A DNA stretch of 64,000 nt from Chamaecyparis obtusa (lineage: Eukaryota; Streptophyta; Pinopsida; Cupressales; Cupressaceae): positions 186,001 through 250,000 of the forward strand of contig BSBK01001578.1 in assembly GCA_027943335.1 (NCBI GenBank), given 5' to 3'. The notes beneath the pieces were generated by a model. The model ran no database searches, was not told where the DNA came from, and worked only from the letters and a program-made list of their open reading frames with translations. Shown in pieces: positions 1 to 12,675 of the stretch. Every line of letters starts with the position of its first letter. The stretch's first letter is position 1. The translations under genes were made by a program, and so were the position numbers.

Positions 1-3000
1 GTGAAAATGAATAATTTCTAGAAATTGGTTGGTGAAAGATTATGGAAGATTTGACTTTTTAGATTTTAGTAACTGCAATTTTAGTTTTATTTAACATTTA
101 TCATGAAAGCGGTGTTGAAATATATTTGAAAAACACAAATTGTTTTTCAAAGTCAACATGATTTTTGCCTAAAAGATAATAGCACCAACATATGGTAGAT
201 GTATGATAGTAACGTAAGGTTGTTAGTTATTACCTGTGAGCCTCTTCTAAGTTTGTTTCAAACCAATCTACCTAAATTTTAAAGAGGGAATAGGATATCC
301 ACAGAGCAACCTTTTATAATATCACAATTAATTTTCTTGGATCTGTCCTAACTTATTTTAAGTTTGGAAATACTTGTATTTGAGATATATACACTGTTAT
401 TCTTAGTCGATGTGGAATACCTCCGCCTGGTACATATTTGGAATATGTGTGATATCATTGCCGTCAGATTGAGCAGGTTCTACATGATTCTGGATTTTTT
501 GTGTGCGTTTTATCGAATAAGGAAATAAATTATGTCAATGTTCAGGAATTACGAAAATAGATTAATGAAACTCAAGTTCCTGGAAACAAAGGAATCGCAA
601 GGGCACCTAAAATTTTTGTCAAGAAAACAAATTTGATGTTAAGCCCAAAAAGAGTACAAATAAGCCAGTGATATGGGTCCTGTGTTAATGTGACAAAGCT
701 GTAATAGCAGCCCCGTAGAAGCAGGGGAAATATCTTAAGGAAAACACACTATCATCTAACAAAAGAAATGTAGTATATAAACATTATGGCTAGTCGTTAT
801 TCTTATGGGTGGGTCTATGTAACTCAATTTGGTCATATGGTATTGATAAGTGTTGGTTTGGTTTTCCTAAAAAAATTGTATGGTATATCAATATAAATTT
901 TTTTGGTACACTGTAGTATGGTATATATTTTTTTGTAATGAAGAGAAATTGCACAAAGGTTATGTCTCTCCAATACTTAAAAGTAATTTTTAAATGAGTT
1001 AAAAAATTATATTCTGTTAAAATAATTGCAGTCAATATTCATGTGTATTTTCCACATTGTCTTGATCTTATTAGAAAAGTTGTGCTGAAGATGAGAGATC
1101 AGTCAAGAAATCAATTGGTGTCTATTTTATGTTGTGCTGTGGAATGTAAATTTAAGGTTAATGAGTGACTTTATATAAAGTGCAATCCATCTCCAGAGAC
1201 ACCCAGAGATTAATTTCAGAGTTGAAAGGAAGTGTTCAACTTATCGTTGTAATATGTCTAAATGTTCTTTTTTCATTTACTAAATATAATGTGACATGCA
1301 GTTGTTACTATTAAATAGGACTCAATTTAATTGATTGGAATTCTAATTACTCGTGCCTTCTGAATTTTGCAGAGTAAATCCCAAGTGGGTGGTTTACCAT
1401 TCTATTCTTTCAACAGAACGCCATTACATTCAAAATGTCACTACTATCGAATCATCTTGGTTACTTGAAATTGCCCCACATTTTTACCAGTCCCATAAAT
1501 ATGGATCAAACAAATAAAATTATGTAATTGGGATTTTCCTATATTCATAACGTAGTGTAGAGCATTTTTTTTATATATATTTTTTTTTGAGATTGTAAAT
1601 TATACACTTATATGCCTCGAAATGCAAGTTAAGATGGGAGTTGAATGAAGTATTCTTTAAAAATTAATACAGCGCAGTTATACAAAAATTGTAGTTCATA
1701 GAAACTTCTCTATAAATTGTAAATGGTTGATTGAGCTACCATATGCAGTATCTGGACTCTACGGAGAATCTCTTCCACTTGTATATAAATGTAAGAGCTG
1801 AGGAGTTACATAATGAATGAACAAGTCGTTAGGCACAACCTAGGGAACTTCATATAGATGCATGGTTTAGAAGTCATCATACTTTCTAAAAGTTTTGCAA
1901 ATGGAAAGTAATAAGCCCGATTTTAGTATTGTTAAGGATGTTTGAGTTAGAGTAATGTTGAGATGTGTGACTCCACGAGGAATTCAAATCTAAATGCATC
2001 ATTTCTTAAGAATTCCCTGTAAGTTCCATATGGACCATCCATCCTATTCAAAAATGGGATTTTTATGAGTTGGTATTCATAAAATATAGTTCAACATAGA
2101 TTAACTCAAAACTATGTTGTTAAATCTGAAAGAGAAATATGAATTCAGTATGCACCTTCTAGCATCCTTCCACTTCCTTTTAAGCAAATATTCAACTCAA
2201 TACAAGAACATACTACTAGGCCTTTTAAGTGGAAATAGACAGGTACTATTGTTTTCAGATCTAAATAACTTTTGACAACATAATATCATGTAAATTAGTC
2301 ATTTAAGAACATGAGAAAAGAATAATAGAAGAAATATAAACGAAAGAGAAGAAACAGCAATATACATAGGGAAAGCCACACTCAAAAGCATCAAATCGAT
2401 GTAGTAATCTGCCAAAAACATTGTTAAACTACATTGTAGGCTCAAAGACTTAACATAGAGATTCTATCTTGCTCTTTTGGAAGAGATCTAACAGCATAAC
2501 CCTACAATGAATAATTATCTTCATTTCACTCAGGCAAACACCCATATTTATAATGCTTCAAAATGAACACCCAAAAATGTTAGATGTCATTATCATCATC
2601 TTCATTGCATGCATGCTTATTTTATCCTACACATGTAAATTAAAGCTAGGCATCCACTTAACAAGTGAGGCACATACATGCATGTAAAGCACCTATATAC
2701 ACAACACGATATGTTTTAGCAATTTTAAATTTTTTCTCTCTTTAATAGTTCCACAAGTTATCTATATTGAGTTCAATTGACTAATATGAGGTGGGATACC
2801 GATCTCCTAATAAAAGAGTAATTGTGTCATCCATACCACTTTATATGTAAGATGACAACTTGAAGTGTCACACCTACCTATGACATCATTGGATGAACAT
2901 GAAATTAATAACATAATTTTAACATTAAAAATTCAATAATTAATGCTAGAAAATCAAAGGTTGAGAGAATTTATTCCTTACATTATACCACTTGTTAAAC

Positions 3001-3558
3001 ACCTTTGAAGAACCAATGAAAAATGGGATTTTGGTTTGGAGCCAATCAATAAAATAACATTATACCCAACCATGAAACCACATGAATCTACCACATGTTC
3101 ATGATCTAACAAGATACCTACAATAATATCTTAGATGTCCACCATATTCATCAAAAGCACTTATCACCCTCCAAAGTGCCACCTATGGAAAGTAATGAAC
3201 AAATCAAGGTGAAGATGCACTCATCCAAAGAATGCAAGCATCAAATCCAAGTGATAACAAAGGCCACAAGTTGTCACAACTCCATTTTGCTCATGAGCTT
3301 TACTAAAGCACCAATCTATCCCACTTCAATCTAGACATGAATGTTCCATAACAATTAAAATAACCACCACAATTGATTGTTCACATCCAACTAAAAAATC
3401 CACACAAGTAGAAAAACAACTACAACAAATGTTGATGCATCCAATCATCCAAACTTCAAAGGTATCCAAAACATCAATAGAACTCTTGCCAATATGTAAC
3501 CCATAAATTGCAATCACAAACTCCATGAATAAAGTCTCTCAATGTAAAACATACACAT
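1..3558. other. Non-coding flank, no recognisable gene
   Basis: AT-rich DNA with no ORF that resembles a known protein. A short plus-strand stretch at about 466-668 reads as roughly 65 codons with one stop and has protein-like composition (Glu-Leu-Arg-Lys, Pro-Gly-Asn), but I cannot assign it. No LTR ends, TIRs or RNA genes were found. Local direct repeats and A-rich tracts are compatible with old transposon debris. Confidence 0.5.
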
Positions 3559-3773
3559 CCAAGAACCCCTATTGCATGAGTAAATCAAATTTGAAGATGG
3601 ATAATTTCATACGAAGTGAACCAATCAACACTTATACTAAGGTGTGGCTATCATGTAGTAACAAAGAACCATCATAATAACACACATGCAACACAAATCG
3701 TTACATTATCTCTTATAACATGTCAACATGACTCTCTTAAGTCCATTACACTTAATCATGTGATTATTAACCT
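3559..3773. repeat. 215-bp tandem repeat, intact unit (empty site of the CACTA insertion)
   Basis: This unit begins ccaagaacccctattgcatg and runs to the start of a second unit at 3774 (ccaagaaccctcattgcatg). The second unit continues, after the 20.5-kb CACTA insertion, at 24338-24520 with nearly the same sequence (ataatttcatac / atcatttcatac, then aaccaatcaacacttatact). The intact unit therefore shows what the target looked like before insertion: ttgaagatggataatttcat here against ttgaaaatg[element]atggatcatttcat. Confidence 0.85.
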
Positions 3774-3812
3774 CCAAGAACCCTCATTGCATGAGAATCA
3801 AATTTGAAAATG
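3774..3812. repeat. Left fragment of the interrupted tandem-repeat unit, ending in TSD ATG
   Basis: The first 39 bp of the second 215-bp unit. The last three bases (3810-3812, ATG) are the left copy of the target-site duplication of the CACTA element that begins at 3813. Confidence 0.85.
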
Positions 3813-3995
3813 CACTACTACATTTGACCTCATTTTTTTACCAAAATTTTCGACCATCAATTAAAAAGGTTTAGGTTGGTCAGATTATAGAAGGAAAACT
3901 TCTTTTTTTTTTAATCCATGCCCATGTTGGTCGAAATTTCGACTAATACCATGTAGGTTGAAATTTCGACCAACACGGGCATAACTTTAAAAAGA
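3813..3995 (+). repeat. 5' terminal inverted repeat and subterminal repeats of CACTA copy 1
   Basis: The CACTACTACATTT terminus is followed by repeated gttggtcgaaa/tttcgacc motifs, including near-palindromes around 3930-3985 (ggtcgaaatttcgac and gttgaaatttcgaccaac). In CACTA elements such subterminal arrays are typically bound by the TNPA-type protein. The same motif recurs densely at the 3' end (23865-24310). Binding here is inferred. Confidence 0.75.
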
Positions 3996-5229
3996 AAAAA
4001 GATTTCGTATCTGATCATTTCATTATTTCATGGTTTTAACTTGAAGCACACGAAGGAGCTGGAGCCTGCGATTGTTTGAACTGTTATTTGGTGAGAGTTT
4101 TAGGACAATTGCCTGCCTGCGAGGGTTGCCACTTTGATTTGGTGTAAAAGGAGGACCGCTTGTAAGGATTTCCTTACTCTGCATTTTTCTGGCATTGTTC
4201 TATGCATCTATGTTATTGGTACTTGTTGGTTACCTACTTAGGGCCTGTGGGCAATGTGCCAGGGCATCATGTATTGGGTATTTGCTGGCACATTTTTTAT
4301 TACTGTTTATATGCATTTGATTTAGAGATGAACTTGCAGAGATGAACTTGCAAAACCCTAAATTTTTGAATCACCGCATCATGTTACACTGTAAATGTAC
4401 TAGTGTTAGGTTTATGATTGCTACAGATCCTTCAATATTGATCATGTTCTTTGTATTCGTGTTGTCACATCGAACAAGTATGCCATACAGTGAACAAGTA
4501 GTGTTTGCTCATTGCTTTTGACACTCCTAGTGTTGGTTACCAGTTAGCCTGTGAGTTTGCCATGGCGTCTATGCTATGTTTATTGCTATACTTGTGCCCT
4601 GTTAATATTGTTGTGGTATCTTGCTTACTGTCCCTTTCTGTGCTCATAAACAGTTAAGGAGTTGGACTCCTGGCATTGTGGACCCTCTATCTACTCATTG
4701 GTCTTACTCAACCAGAGCCCGTGAATTTTCCACCATTCTTATTTGTTGTTTACCACATGGCACGTGTGATGGTTTTATGGATTAAACTAGTTGTTGACAT
4801 ATGTGGCATTGTAGAGATCCTTCTTTACATATGTGCTTCTTGACTTAATTAAATTTGTGTGATATGAGTATGTCTCATGACTTAAAAGAATTCATACTTT
4901 ATGTGCTACATATATTCAGGTATGCTCCATATCTTGGGTGAATTCATGTGTATTCATGGATATACTTCACATCTTCAGAGAATTTATATGTTGCTCCATG
5001 TTTGAGTTGTGTTAGCATGATTACTTCATAGATGTGCATGCCTTATGTTTGAAGTGTTTTCACAAGTATTCTTAGTATGAAATATTTATAATTGTTTTAG
5101 AAGACGACTGAAACTTGTCTTATCCTTCACCAAGTCTTTAATAGCAGATCATAATAAGGGACAAAACATATATGGTAATATCAAGCGATGGGAAAAGTAC
5201 TATAAATAGGTTTAGATATGATCATTTAA

Positions 5230-5290
5230 TAGTTGCTTGAGGACAAGCAAATCTGGGAGGGGCTGACTGTCATAAGCTATAATCGAGATA
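5230..5290 (+). other. Possible polypurine tract and LTR start of a degenerate Ty3/gypsy element
   Basis: The string gcttgaggacaagcaaatc followed by a purine-rich tract (tgggagggg) and then TGTCATAAGC at 5269 resembles the end of a gypsy pol gene, its PPT and the start of a 3' LTR. Chromoviruses B and C in this window end in the same kind of motif (cttgaggacaag and cttgagggcaag). I could not find the matching LTR end or a coding region, so this is tentative. Confidence 0.3.
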
Positions 5291-7194
5291 ACATTAGGAT
5301 GGGTTATTATCACTTTACTCATTGATTCATGGATAACATATCACTGTTTTTTACCATTGAGTGTCCTTTATATAGAATATGTTGTCTCTAAGGCACCATT
5401 TGTATTCAATTTATATGTTCTAAGGAGAGTAGAAATGAAGATGAGATCCAAGATCATGCAAAAAAAAGAACTAAAATGAACCTTATGATAATCAAGATTG
5501 ATATACATGAGTGTGCTTCAAGCTCCAGTGTGATATACATGTATACATGAGAGTGTGATAATCAAGATTGATATACACGAGAGTGTGATTTACATGTATA
5601 GTATGTACACATTGCATATAATCCAACGGGAAGAAAAGGAACATGAGAGTTAAATGACTAAGATATACAGTTTACCATAAAAAGAAATGGGAACTATTAA
5701 AACAATGGATAGATGAACACAGTCTGTTGGTTCCTGAAATCACTGGATTTCTTCTTAAGTGGTTTCGGGAAACCAATTGACGAATTCGACCTTTGTTTAG
5801 GTCGGATTCCTGCACTTTTGGTTAGTAACCAGGGTGGGTGTACCGAAACAAAAATGATAAATGATAAACTGCTAATCTAAGAACTCATATCTAATATGTC
5901 TAATCTAGGATCAAAACTAAAAACCTAATCAATCGAACTACAAATATACTAAAGAATAAAAAATGCTAACACTACAATAAAATTAGGGTTAGAAAATTGA
6001 AAGAACTGTTAGAAATTGATTAGTAAACTAATTGAAAACTTTTAAATCTAAGTCCTAAATATATATAACTGCTTGAAAATTGAAATGGGCAAAACCTGGA
6101 AACAAATAGATGAAAATGACATATATATCAACATGAACTGAAGTAAAGATTAGTGCATATAACATTGGGCAATAGTCTTGATAATCAAGTTATACCCGAA
6201 GACAGTAAAAACCCTAGTAATCATTATAGACAACTTTGCTGAGTTTAACTCTGATGCTTATAGACCAACCAAATGTAGTTTGGAAGAGTTTAACTAAAAG
6301 CATATTCTGGGAGACCAACAGTTTCGTCACATATAATAATTACTAAAATTTAAATGATCACATTAAAGGAACTTAATAAAAAATTCATCCAATACAACAT
6401 AATTCATCAAAAAACTGCTTTTCAATATTAAAGATTTTAAACTTATCTCTCCTCCAGTAATGTGATAATAATGTTCAAAATTTGTCATTAGTTCGCCAGA
6501 TTCGCCCATAAAAAAAATAAATTACTCCATATATCCTTTATAAAAAAATTGTTCTCCAAATTGTCTTCTAAAAACATGTCACATTCCTTTTATAATAACA
6601 TTGACATTAAAATAAAATCCACTTACTTAAGGGTTAATTTTAATGAGGTCACGAAATAATTCCCTCAAGATAATTAAACATATATAAAATATTATTTTGG
6701 TTAGAATGTACATAAATAGGGTATGTAAATATTTATCTTCCTAAACAACCCTAATGTACATTTAAAGAATAAAACTTACTCGTAAAGTAAAAAGCAAATC
6801 CTAAATAAAGATGAGAGATCAATTTATTATATTCACAATAGGTTACATTAATGTAAAATTGCTAAAAGTCTTTTCACCTTACAAGATAAAATTATAGAAA
6901 TTAAGAACACAGTAAGGTAAAAACGTCAAATTACTTTTAGGGATATGAAAGCTAAAATTAGTATCAAAGTATTTCAAAACCCTAAAACATAATGATATTT
7001 TTTCACATACACAGGTACATTATTATATTTTCACTTTAGGGCTTCTATGAGTAAAATATAAATTAAGATTAAAAATAATAAAACTTCTAACATACACAAA
7101 ATATTAACTCCTTTAATAATTTATTTCAAACAGAAATAAGAATATCTATAACTTATACTTTTATTCACACCTACACTCTTAAGGAATAACATAG

Positions 7195-7285
7195 AGTAAC
7201 TGGTAGGGGTAGAGTTGGGTAGTTTAGGTAGGACAAAAGGATGGGTCGAGAGGTCGAGGGTTCTACTCCCTCTACCCATTCTTTT
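7195..7285 (+). repeat. tRNA-derived (SINE-like) repeat, copy a
   Basis: Contains a B-box/T-arm like sequence GAGGG-TTCTACT-CCCTC (perfect 5-bp stem with a 7-nt loop) and an upstream A-box-like taactggtaggg. It is similar along its length to the sequence at 7461-7555. There is no convincing acceptor stem, so it is not called a tRNA gene. It is more likely a SINE head or a tRNA pseudogene. Confidence 0.45.
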
Positions 7286-7460
7286 TCCTAAAATTAAAAA
7301 TAATAAAATACATAAAATATATAATAATCACATTATTAAATTGTAAAAAAAAATGAGGGAAGAGGTAACTCCCTGTGTATGGAGGTTGTTTTTAATTTTC
7401 ACCTGCACATGAAAACAAAAATAAATAAATATTTTCTCCTAGCCCTCTCGAAGAAAACAA

Positions 7461-7555
7461 GTAGACTAACTGGTTAGGGGGTAGGAGGGTAGATAGGTAG
7501 GAAAAAAGGTCGGCTTGAGAGGTTGAGGGTTCAACTCCCTCTCGCTGCCCTTTTT
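7461..7555 (+). repeat. tRNA-derived (SINE-like) repeat, copy b
   Basis: The second copy of the repeat at 7195. T-arm GAGGG-TTCAACT-CCCTC matches the RNA polymerase III B box (GGTTCRANTCC), with an A-box-like taactggttaggggg about 50 bp upstream. It is followed by a T-run (ccctttttgc) that could act as a Pol III terminator. The two copies lie about 266 bp apart in the same orientation. Confidence 0.5.
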
Positions 7556-8008
7556 GCTCAACCTACTTTATTTTTAATTTTTAAAATTATTATTTATTTC
7601 AAATGAATATGCATTTAATAAATTGAAATAACTAAAGACGTAATACATGAAAATAGCAGATGACAAATACACATGCCTTTTAATCATTTTAAATTTTTAT
7701 CATAGAAAAGTTATAAAACATAAAAATTAAAATCACACTTCCCTAACAATTTTACATATATTTTGGCTTGAAATTTCAGGTGCCAACACAGTCAACAATT
7801 GAAGAAAAATTTAAGAAAGGGGAGTAACATCAAATATTATGACCCAACGACCTTATTAGAGGAACGTCCATACTGTCATGAAAATATTAGCTGGTAACTG
7901 GTAACTCTTGATAAGTAGGAAGAATCATTGCATTGGAATCTTAATTCATCTTAGCCATATTAGGATCAGACTGAGATGACAGTGTTGTAAGAATCCAATA
8001 AATAGTGA

Positions 8009-8011
<3 letters not shown>

Positions 8012-8081
<70 letters not shown>
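8012..8081. repeat. (AT)n microsatellite, about 70 bp
   Basis: An uninterrupted AT dinucleotide run. It is self-complementary and expected to be length-variable. Confidence 0.97.
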
Positions 8082-8083
<2 letters not shown>

Positions 8084-11000
8084 ATAGTCCTCTTGGACAT
8101 TTCTTTATATAACATAATCTGACCAGTATTAAGTTTTAGATTCTAGATGGATATAATCCATAATATCTTTAATAAGCAGATCGTTGTTCACATCAGAAAT
8201 TACTAAATTGGTATCTTGTCATATACAGATCAGATTACAGCTTATTCCATTGTCCTATTTAAGTCTTGCTCTCCTTGAACACTTACCTTAGTGACACACG
8301 ACATAAGAAAATAATCATAATAAAGGACTATATGAGAATATTACTGTGCACACTGATATGCCATATATAATACAACAGAGTTCATAGTATACAATATAAC
8401 AAACTAAACCTTTCTTTTTTGATCTCAAAAGTTGGAGGATGAGACTAAAAGTAATTTACCTTACCATTGATATTTCTATTTATATAGCTAAATTATAACA
8501 TGAATTAAGCTGGAATGTCTTCCATTGATTAAAACAAAGTGCAATGGATTCACACATCAGTAATGAATGTAAGCTATTTTCAAGTAATGAAAACGTAAAT
8601 TCATTGGTAATCTGCCAGTCACTGCCCGTGAGGGTACAGTTTGACTATCCTATTGAAAAACATTTATTTTTATGGTTGATATGGATCCAAATGATTGCTA
8701 GGGTATGGTGTTGCATGTCATTGGAGTTATGAATAGTTTTGTGCAGGTTTGAAAGCATTTTTAGGTCCTCTGGACGTGACTGTCCCTGTACAGTCAGGGC
8801 ATACACCAGTCAGATTAGATAGATGTAAAGATTGGATTTAAGATTATTTCCTTTTTGTGCATAATGAGTATGTTAGAATGGTTGTTTTTTATCAAGTTGA
8901 ATCCATTCATGAGTGTCTAAGGGTGTAGAGGAAGTTGGTGTGTTGAAACACAACCAACAGTGACTGTTCCTGTACAGTGCACCAATGAAATACCATGAGG
9001 ACATGGTAATGAGATAGTACTTAATGTTTTCCATGAATGGAAGGGAGTTGAGAAGGATGGATTGTCATTATGTTATGTGTTTCAAATGTTCTTGAATGCA
9101 GGGTAGACAGTGAAGTGGAAGAACATTCTCAGATTGCTTGGATAGTCCAGTTTAAGGGTCACTAGAATATGTCGTCAATGATGATAGTATTCATTACAGT
9201 TGCAGGATGATGCAGAGGGAAGGGTGGTGGTAGTAGTTACACAAGTAGAGTTTAGAAATTTCAGAGGTTTAGGCACTATGACCTACCAAAGCCTTAAGTG
9301 CATTAGAGGCTTGACTTACCAACACTTTCCCTAAGACTCCTAAGTGATCTTTTTGATCTTATAGGCTTTTATTAACTTGGATTCAAGGAATTTTAAGGTT
9401 CTAATTCAGTCCCATGTTCCCATTATTCAAAATCTTCTTAATCTGTTCCAAAGACCTAACTACCAGTCTAGTAGCCCTGCAATAGGTTTAAAACTCAAAT
9501 AACTTTACTTTTTCCCAAAACACTTGGCAAGGTAAAAGCATTTTCAAATACCCTTTTCCAAGTACTAAAACATACCAAAAAACTACTATGGACTTCTTTG
9601 GACCAGTTCTAACTGTTTCCACATAGTGACCCTTAAATAGCATAAAAGACCATCAATTAACAAGGCATCATCACTCTCCTTTTATCCTTATCACTCCAAA
9701 CTATCAGTAGTGTCATATAATGACTAAAGATGAACAAATCCCAAGGGAATAAGGGTCAGTCCACCAGGAATCCCCCAAACCCTAATTTATCTCTCCTAAA
9801 CCCTCAATCCAAGGGTTTCTTAAATCTTCTATCTCCTATTAGTTCTAGGTCCAACAAATGGTTGTTTCACCACTTGTTGAAACCTTAATAACTTGAACTT
9901 GATCTTTTTTAGCTTCTAGTACAAAGGTCAATTTAATGATGGCAAAACAATCATGTTGGCATATAAACATAGGAGATGAGGCTTCTCCAAAAACCATCTT
10001 CTCTGGTCATTTTCTCCTCACCCATATTTAGAGGCATGAGCATCACTGGATTTTGTCATATGTACTTTTCTTCTTTCAATGCCCAAAATGTGAATGAAGG
10101 GAAAAGAACATCCAATTGGATTTGAAATTCTCGAGATAAAAGCACCAAATAGATGTTCTAGGTTTATGGTTTGGATTGAAGGGACGTCTAGGAAAAGGTG
10201 TATTATTACGATATGTAGAATATGATAGGAGATCACTAGGCCCTAAAAATGTGTCCATGAATCCTTTCCTAGGATTCCTATTACTTCTTTCATCATCATG
10301 TTAGAGGATTAACCACCTTGCAAGAATGGATTCCTATGATCTAATCAATGAGAGTTTTAAATTCTACCCATTTGAGACTATCTAGGATCTATAGTCACCA
10401 TCTCCTACATTCATTTTTTAGAGTTGTAAATGCAACAAAAGCTATATTTTATGCATTTATTATTAATTATCTTATGTTTAAATTATATTTAAAGCCAATA
10501 TTAATAATAATTGTATAATTTAATTGAAACATGATATATCATTAGAAAATATAACAAATATCTATTTATTACGATAAATTAATATATTGATTTATTTTAA
10601 ATGTAATTGTCTTTATAAGATAAATAAGAAATAATAAATCAAAAATATAGAATGAAAAAAAAAACTAGTAATATATCTTTAAATAAAGGGAGGCCTTAGT
10701 TTCTAAAGATAATGAACACGATGACAATGGAAGTTTGGTCCTTGCCCTTGGGGAATGGTTTTTCTTGGGTCCTGGTCTTTTCTCTATGTTTTTGGTATTT
10801 TTATGGTCTTGTGGTATTTCTCTCATTGTCCTTGTGTTTGGTTTTTTCTACTCATTTGAGGCTCAACTTGGTGTTTGTAGCTCATCTTTAGGCCCAAGTC
10901 CTTTATCACTTTCAATGTGTGGATTGTTGTGTGTCATCACTAAGAGTTGGGTGACTGCAGCCTAATTATTTATTTTTTCTCCTATGCTAAATTTTCTTTC

Positions 11001-12675
11001 ACAAAAGGCTATGGTGAGTGTAGAGTTGGGGCTTGCATATTTTTAAGGTGGTGCCCACTTTTTGTCTTCCTTTGAGAAGAGCTTTTAATGTTTCCATCTT
11101 TGTTATGGTGGATGGGTTTTTGTGGGAGGCTAGTGTCAAGCTCTTCCATTCCTGGTGTTGGTTGCGAGGCTCTTGTACCCCTTGGTTTTTAGATAAGTGT
11201 CTCCCATGAAATCTGGGCCCTTGGAGTTCATGGGATGGCCATATCTTAGTAAAAACTCGGGACTGTTGCAAGAAAATTACAAAACCAGACTGTAGGTTCA
11301 CACCAGGGGTGTACCCTTCAAAACAGAGTATGGATTATGTAAATAGAAATTGAAAAAGATAGTCAATAACAACCTACTATCACATTTCTAAACCCACCAC
11401 AATGAACTGATATGAATTTAATGCAAGATGAACACAAGTATTTGCAGGAAAATGGATTCAATATTGATGTTTCTCTATTTTTTCATACACTCCAGGTTTC
11501 CTATTTGTACAATGGAACTTTGGCATATTTGATGGACTCTTAGAAACTACCCCAACCAATCCCAATTGGTTGGATGGATTAGTTTGCACTAAAACATAAC
11601 AAAATCCAATTCCCTCCATTTTCTAATAACCGTTGCATTTCAAATTTTTGAATTTGCAACATTAGAAATTTAGAGTTTTTGATACTTTTAAAGACAATGA
11701 AGCCTTACGACTTTGAAATGTGACCTAAATGAACTTAGTAAGCATTATTAAAATCAAATCTAAACTATTATAAACTTGTAACACCAAATTCCATCCTAAG
11801 CTCTTATTTTAGTCCTAAGGCTTATTAGGCCTTTTAGGACTTATTACATATTTGCCATTTTCATTGCATGGAATGACCTTATAGGCCATTATAAGTTCCA
11901 ATTGATATCTTTGGATGTCTTCATGTTCTTTGATGTCTTCTTGATCTCCATAGGAGTTTGGAACTTCTTGTGTGCTCTAGGTGCCCCTGCACCACAAGAA
12001 CTCTTGTAATTGCCCAAATGCTATTTCATACTTCTCTTATATAATACTATATACCACTACCATTATGCCATTCTTTTAAATGAGAAGTAAGGAATGGAAA
12101 AATCAAGGATCCACCATCATTTGTTCAATTTTTAACAATTGTCTCTTGTATTTTTTTTTGTTGATCCCATGTAACACTTTAGAAAAGAGTACAAACCAGT
12201 CTACTTTCCTAGGCATGTACAAATACAGGGGAGTATGCATGGATTCTCTTTTATGATTGGTGTAATAGATATTTATGCAATCATTTTCCCTGTGCAGGTT
12301 GCAGCTCCTAGAGAAAGGCCATCTGGAAGCTTTAGAGGAAATAATTTGTACTAGGTATGGAATCACCTCCACTACAATGCAAATTTTTTGATGTGTTATT
12401 ATCTTCAATTGCAAGTTTCTTTTGTAAAAATATATTGTATATCTTTACAGACTAGACAATGTGACTGTACAACTCCAGAATATATTCTCTATAATCTCTA
12501 ATTACAAATTGAAGTGTGTCTAGTGAGCATGATTTGTGTATTTGTAAATCTTGTATAATCTTATAATATTTTATTTATTTTTATTATATGCAAGATACTA
12601 CTAATGTTTGTATGTTTAAATTTTGTATATCTATAGCCTGTGAATAAATTCCACACCTGGTAATATTAACCCAGA

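Larger units (their letters stand above)
3996..12660. other. Long non-coding 5' part of CACTA copy 1
   Basis: About 8.6 kb without a convincing protein-coding exon. In copy 2 the corresponding interval is only about 4.3 kb, so copy 1 has probably accumulated nested insertions. Recognisable pieces are a possible gypsy PPT/LTR junction near 5230-5275, two tRNA-derived repeats at 7195-7555, an AT microsatellite at 8012-8081, and LTR-like palindromes at 8777-8980. ORFs at 10735 (plus) and 10999 (minus) have no family I recognise. Confidence 0.5.

Noticed and set aside
7461..7555. Functional tRNA gene
   Set aside because: The T-arm is perfect but I could not form acceptor and anticodon stems. Two similar units nearby point to a repeat.
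10999..11301. 100-codon minus-strand ORF as a host gene
   Set aside because: No known motif, no conserved neighbour, and no counterpart in CACTA copy 2.
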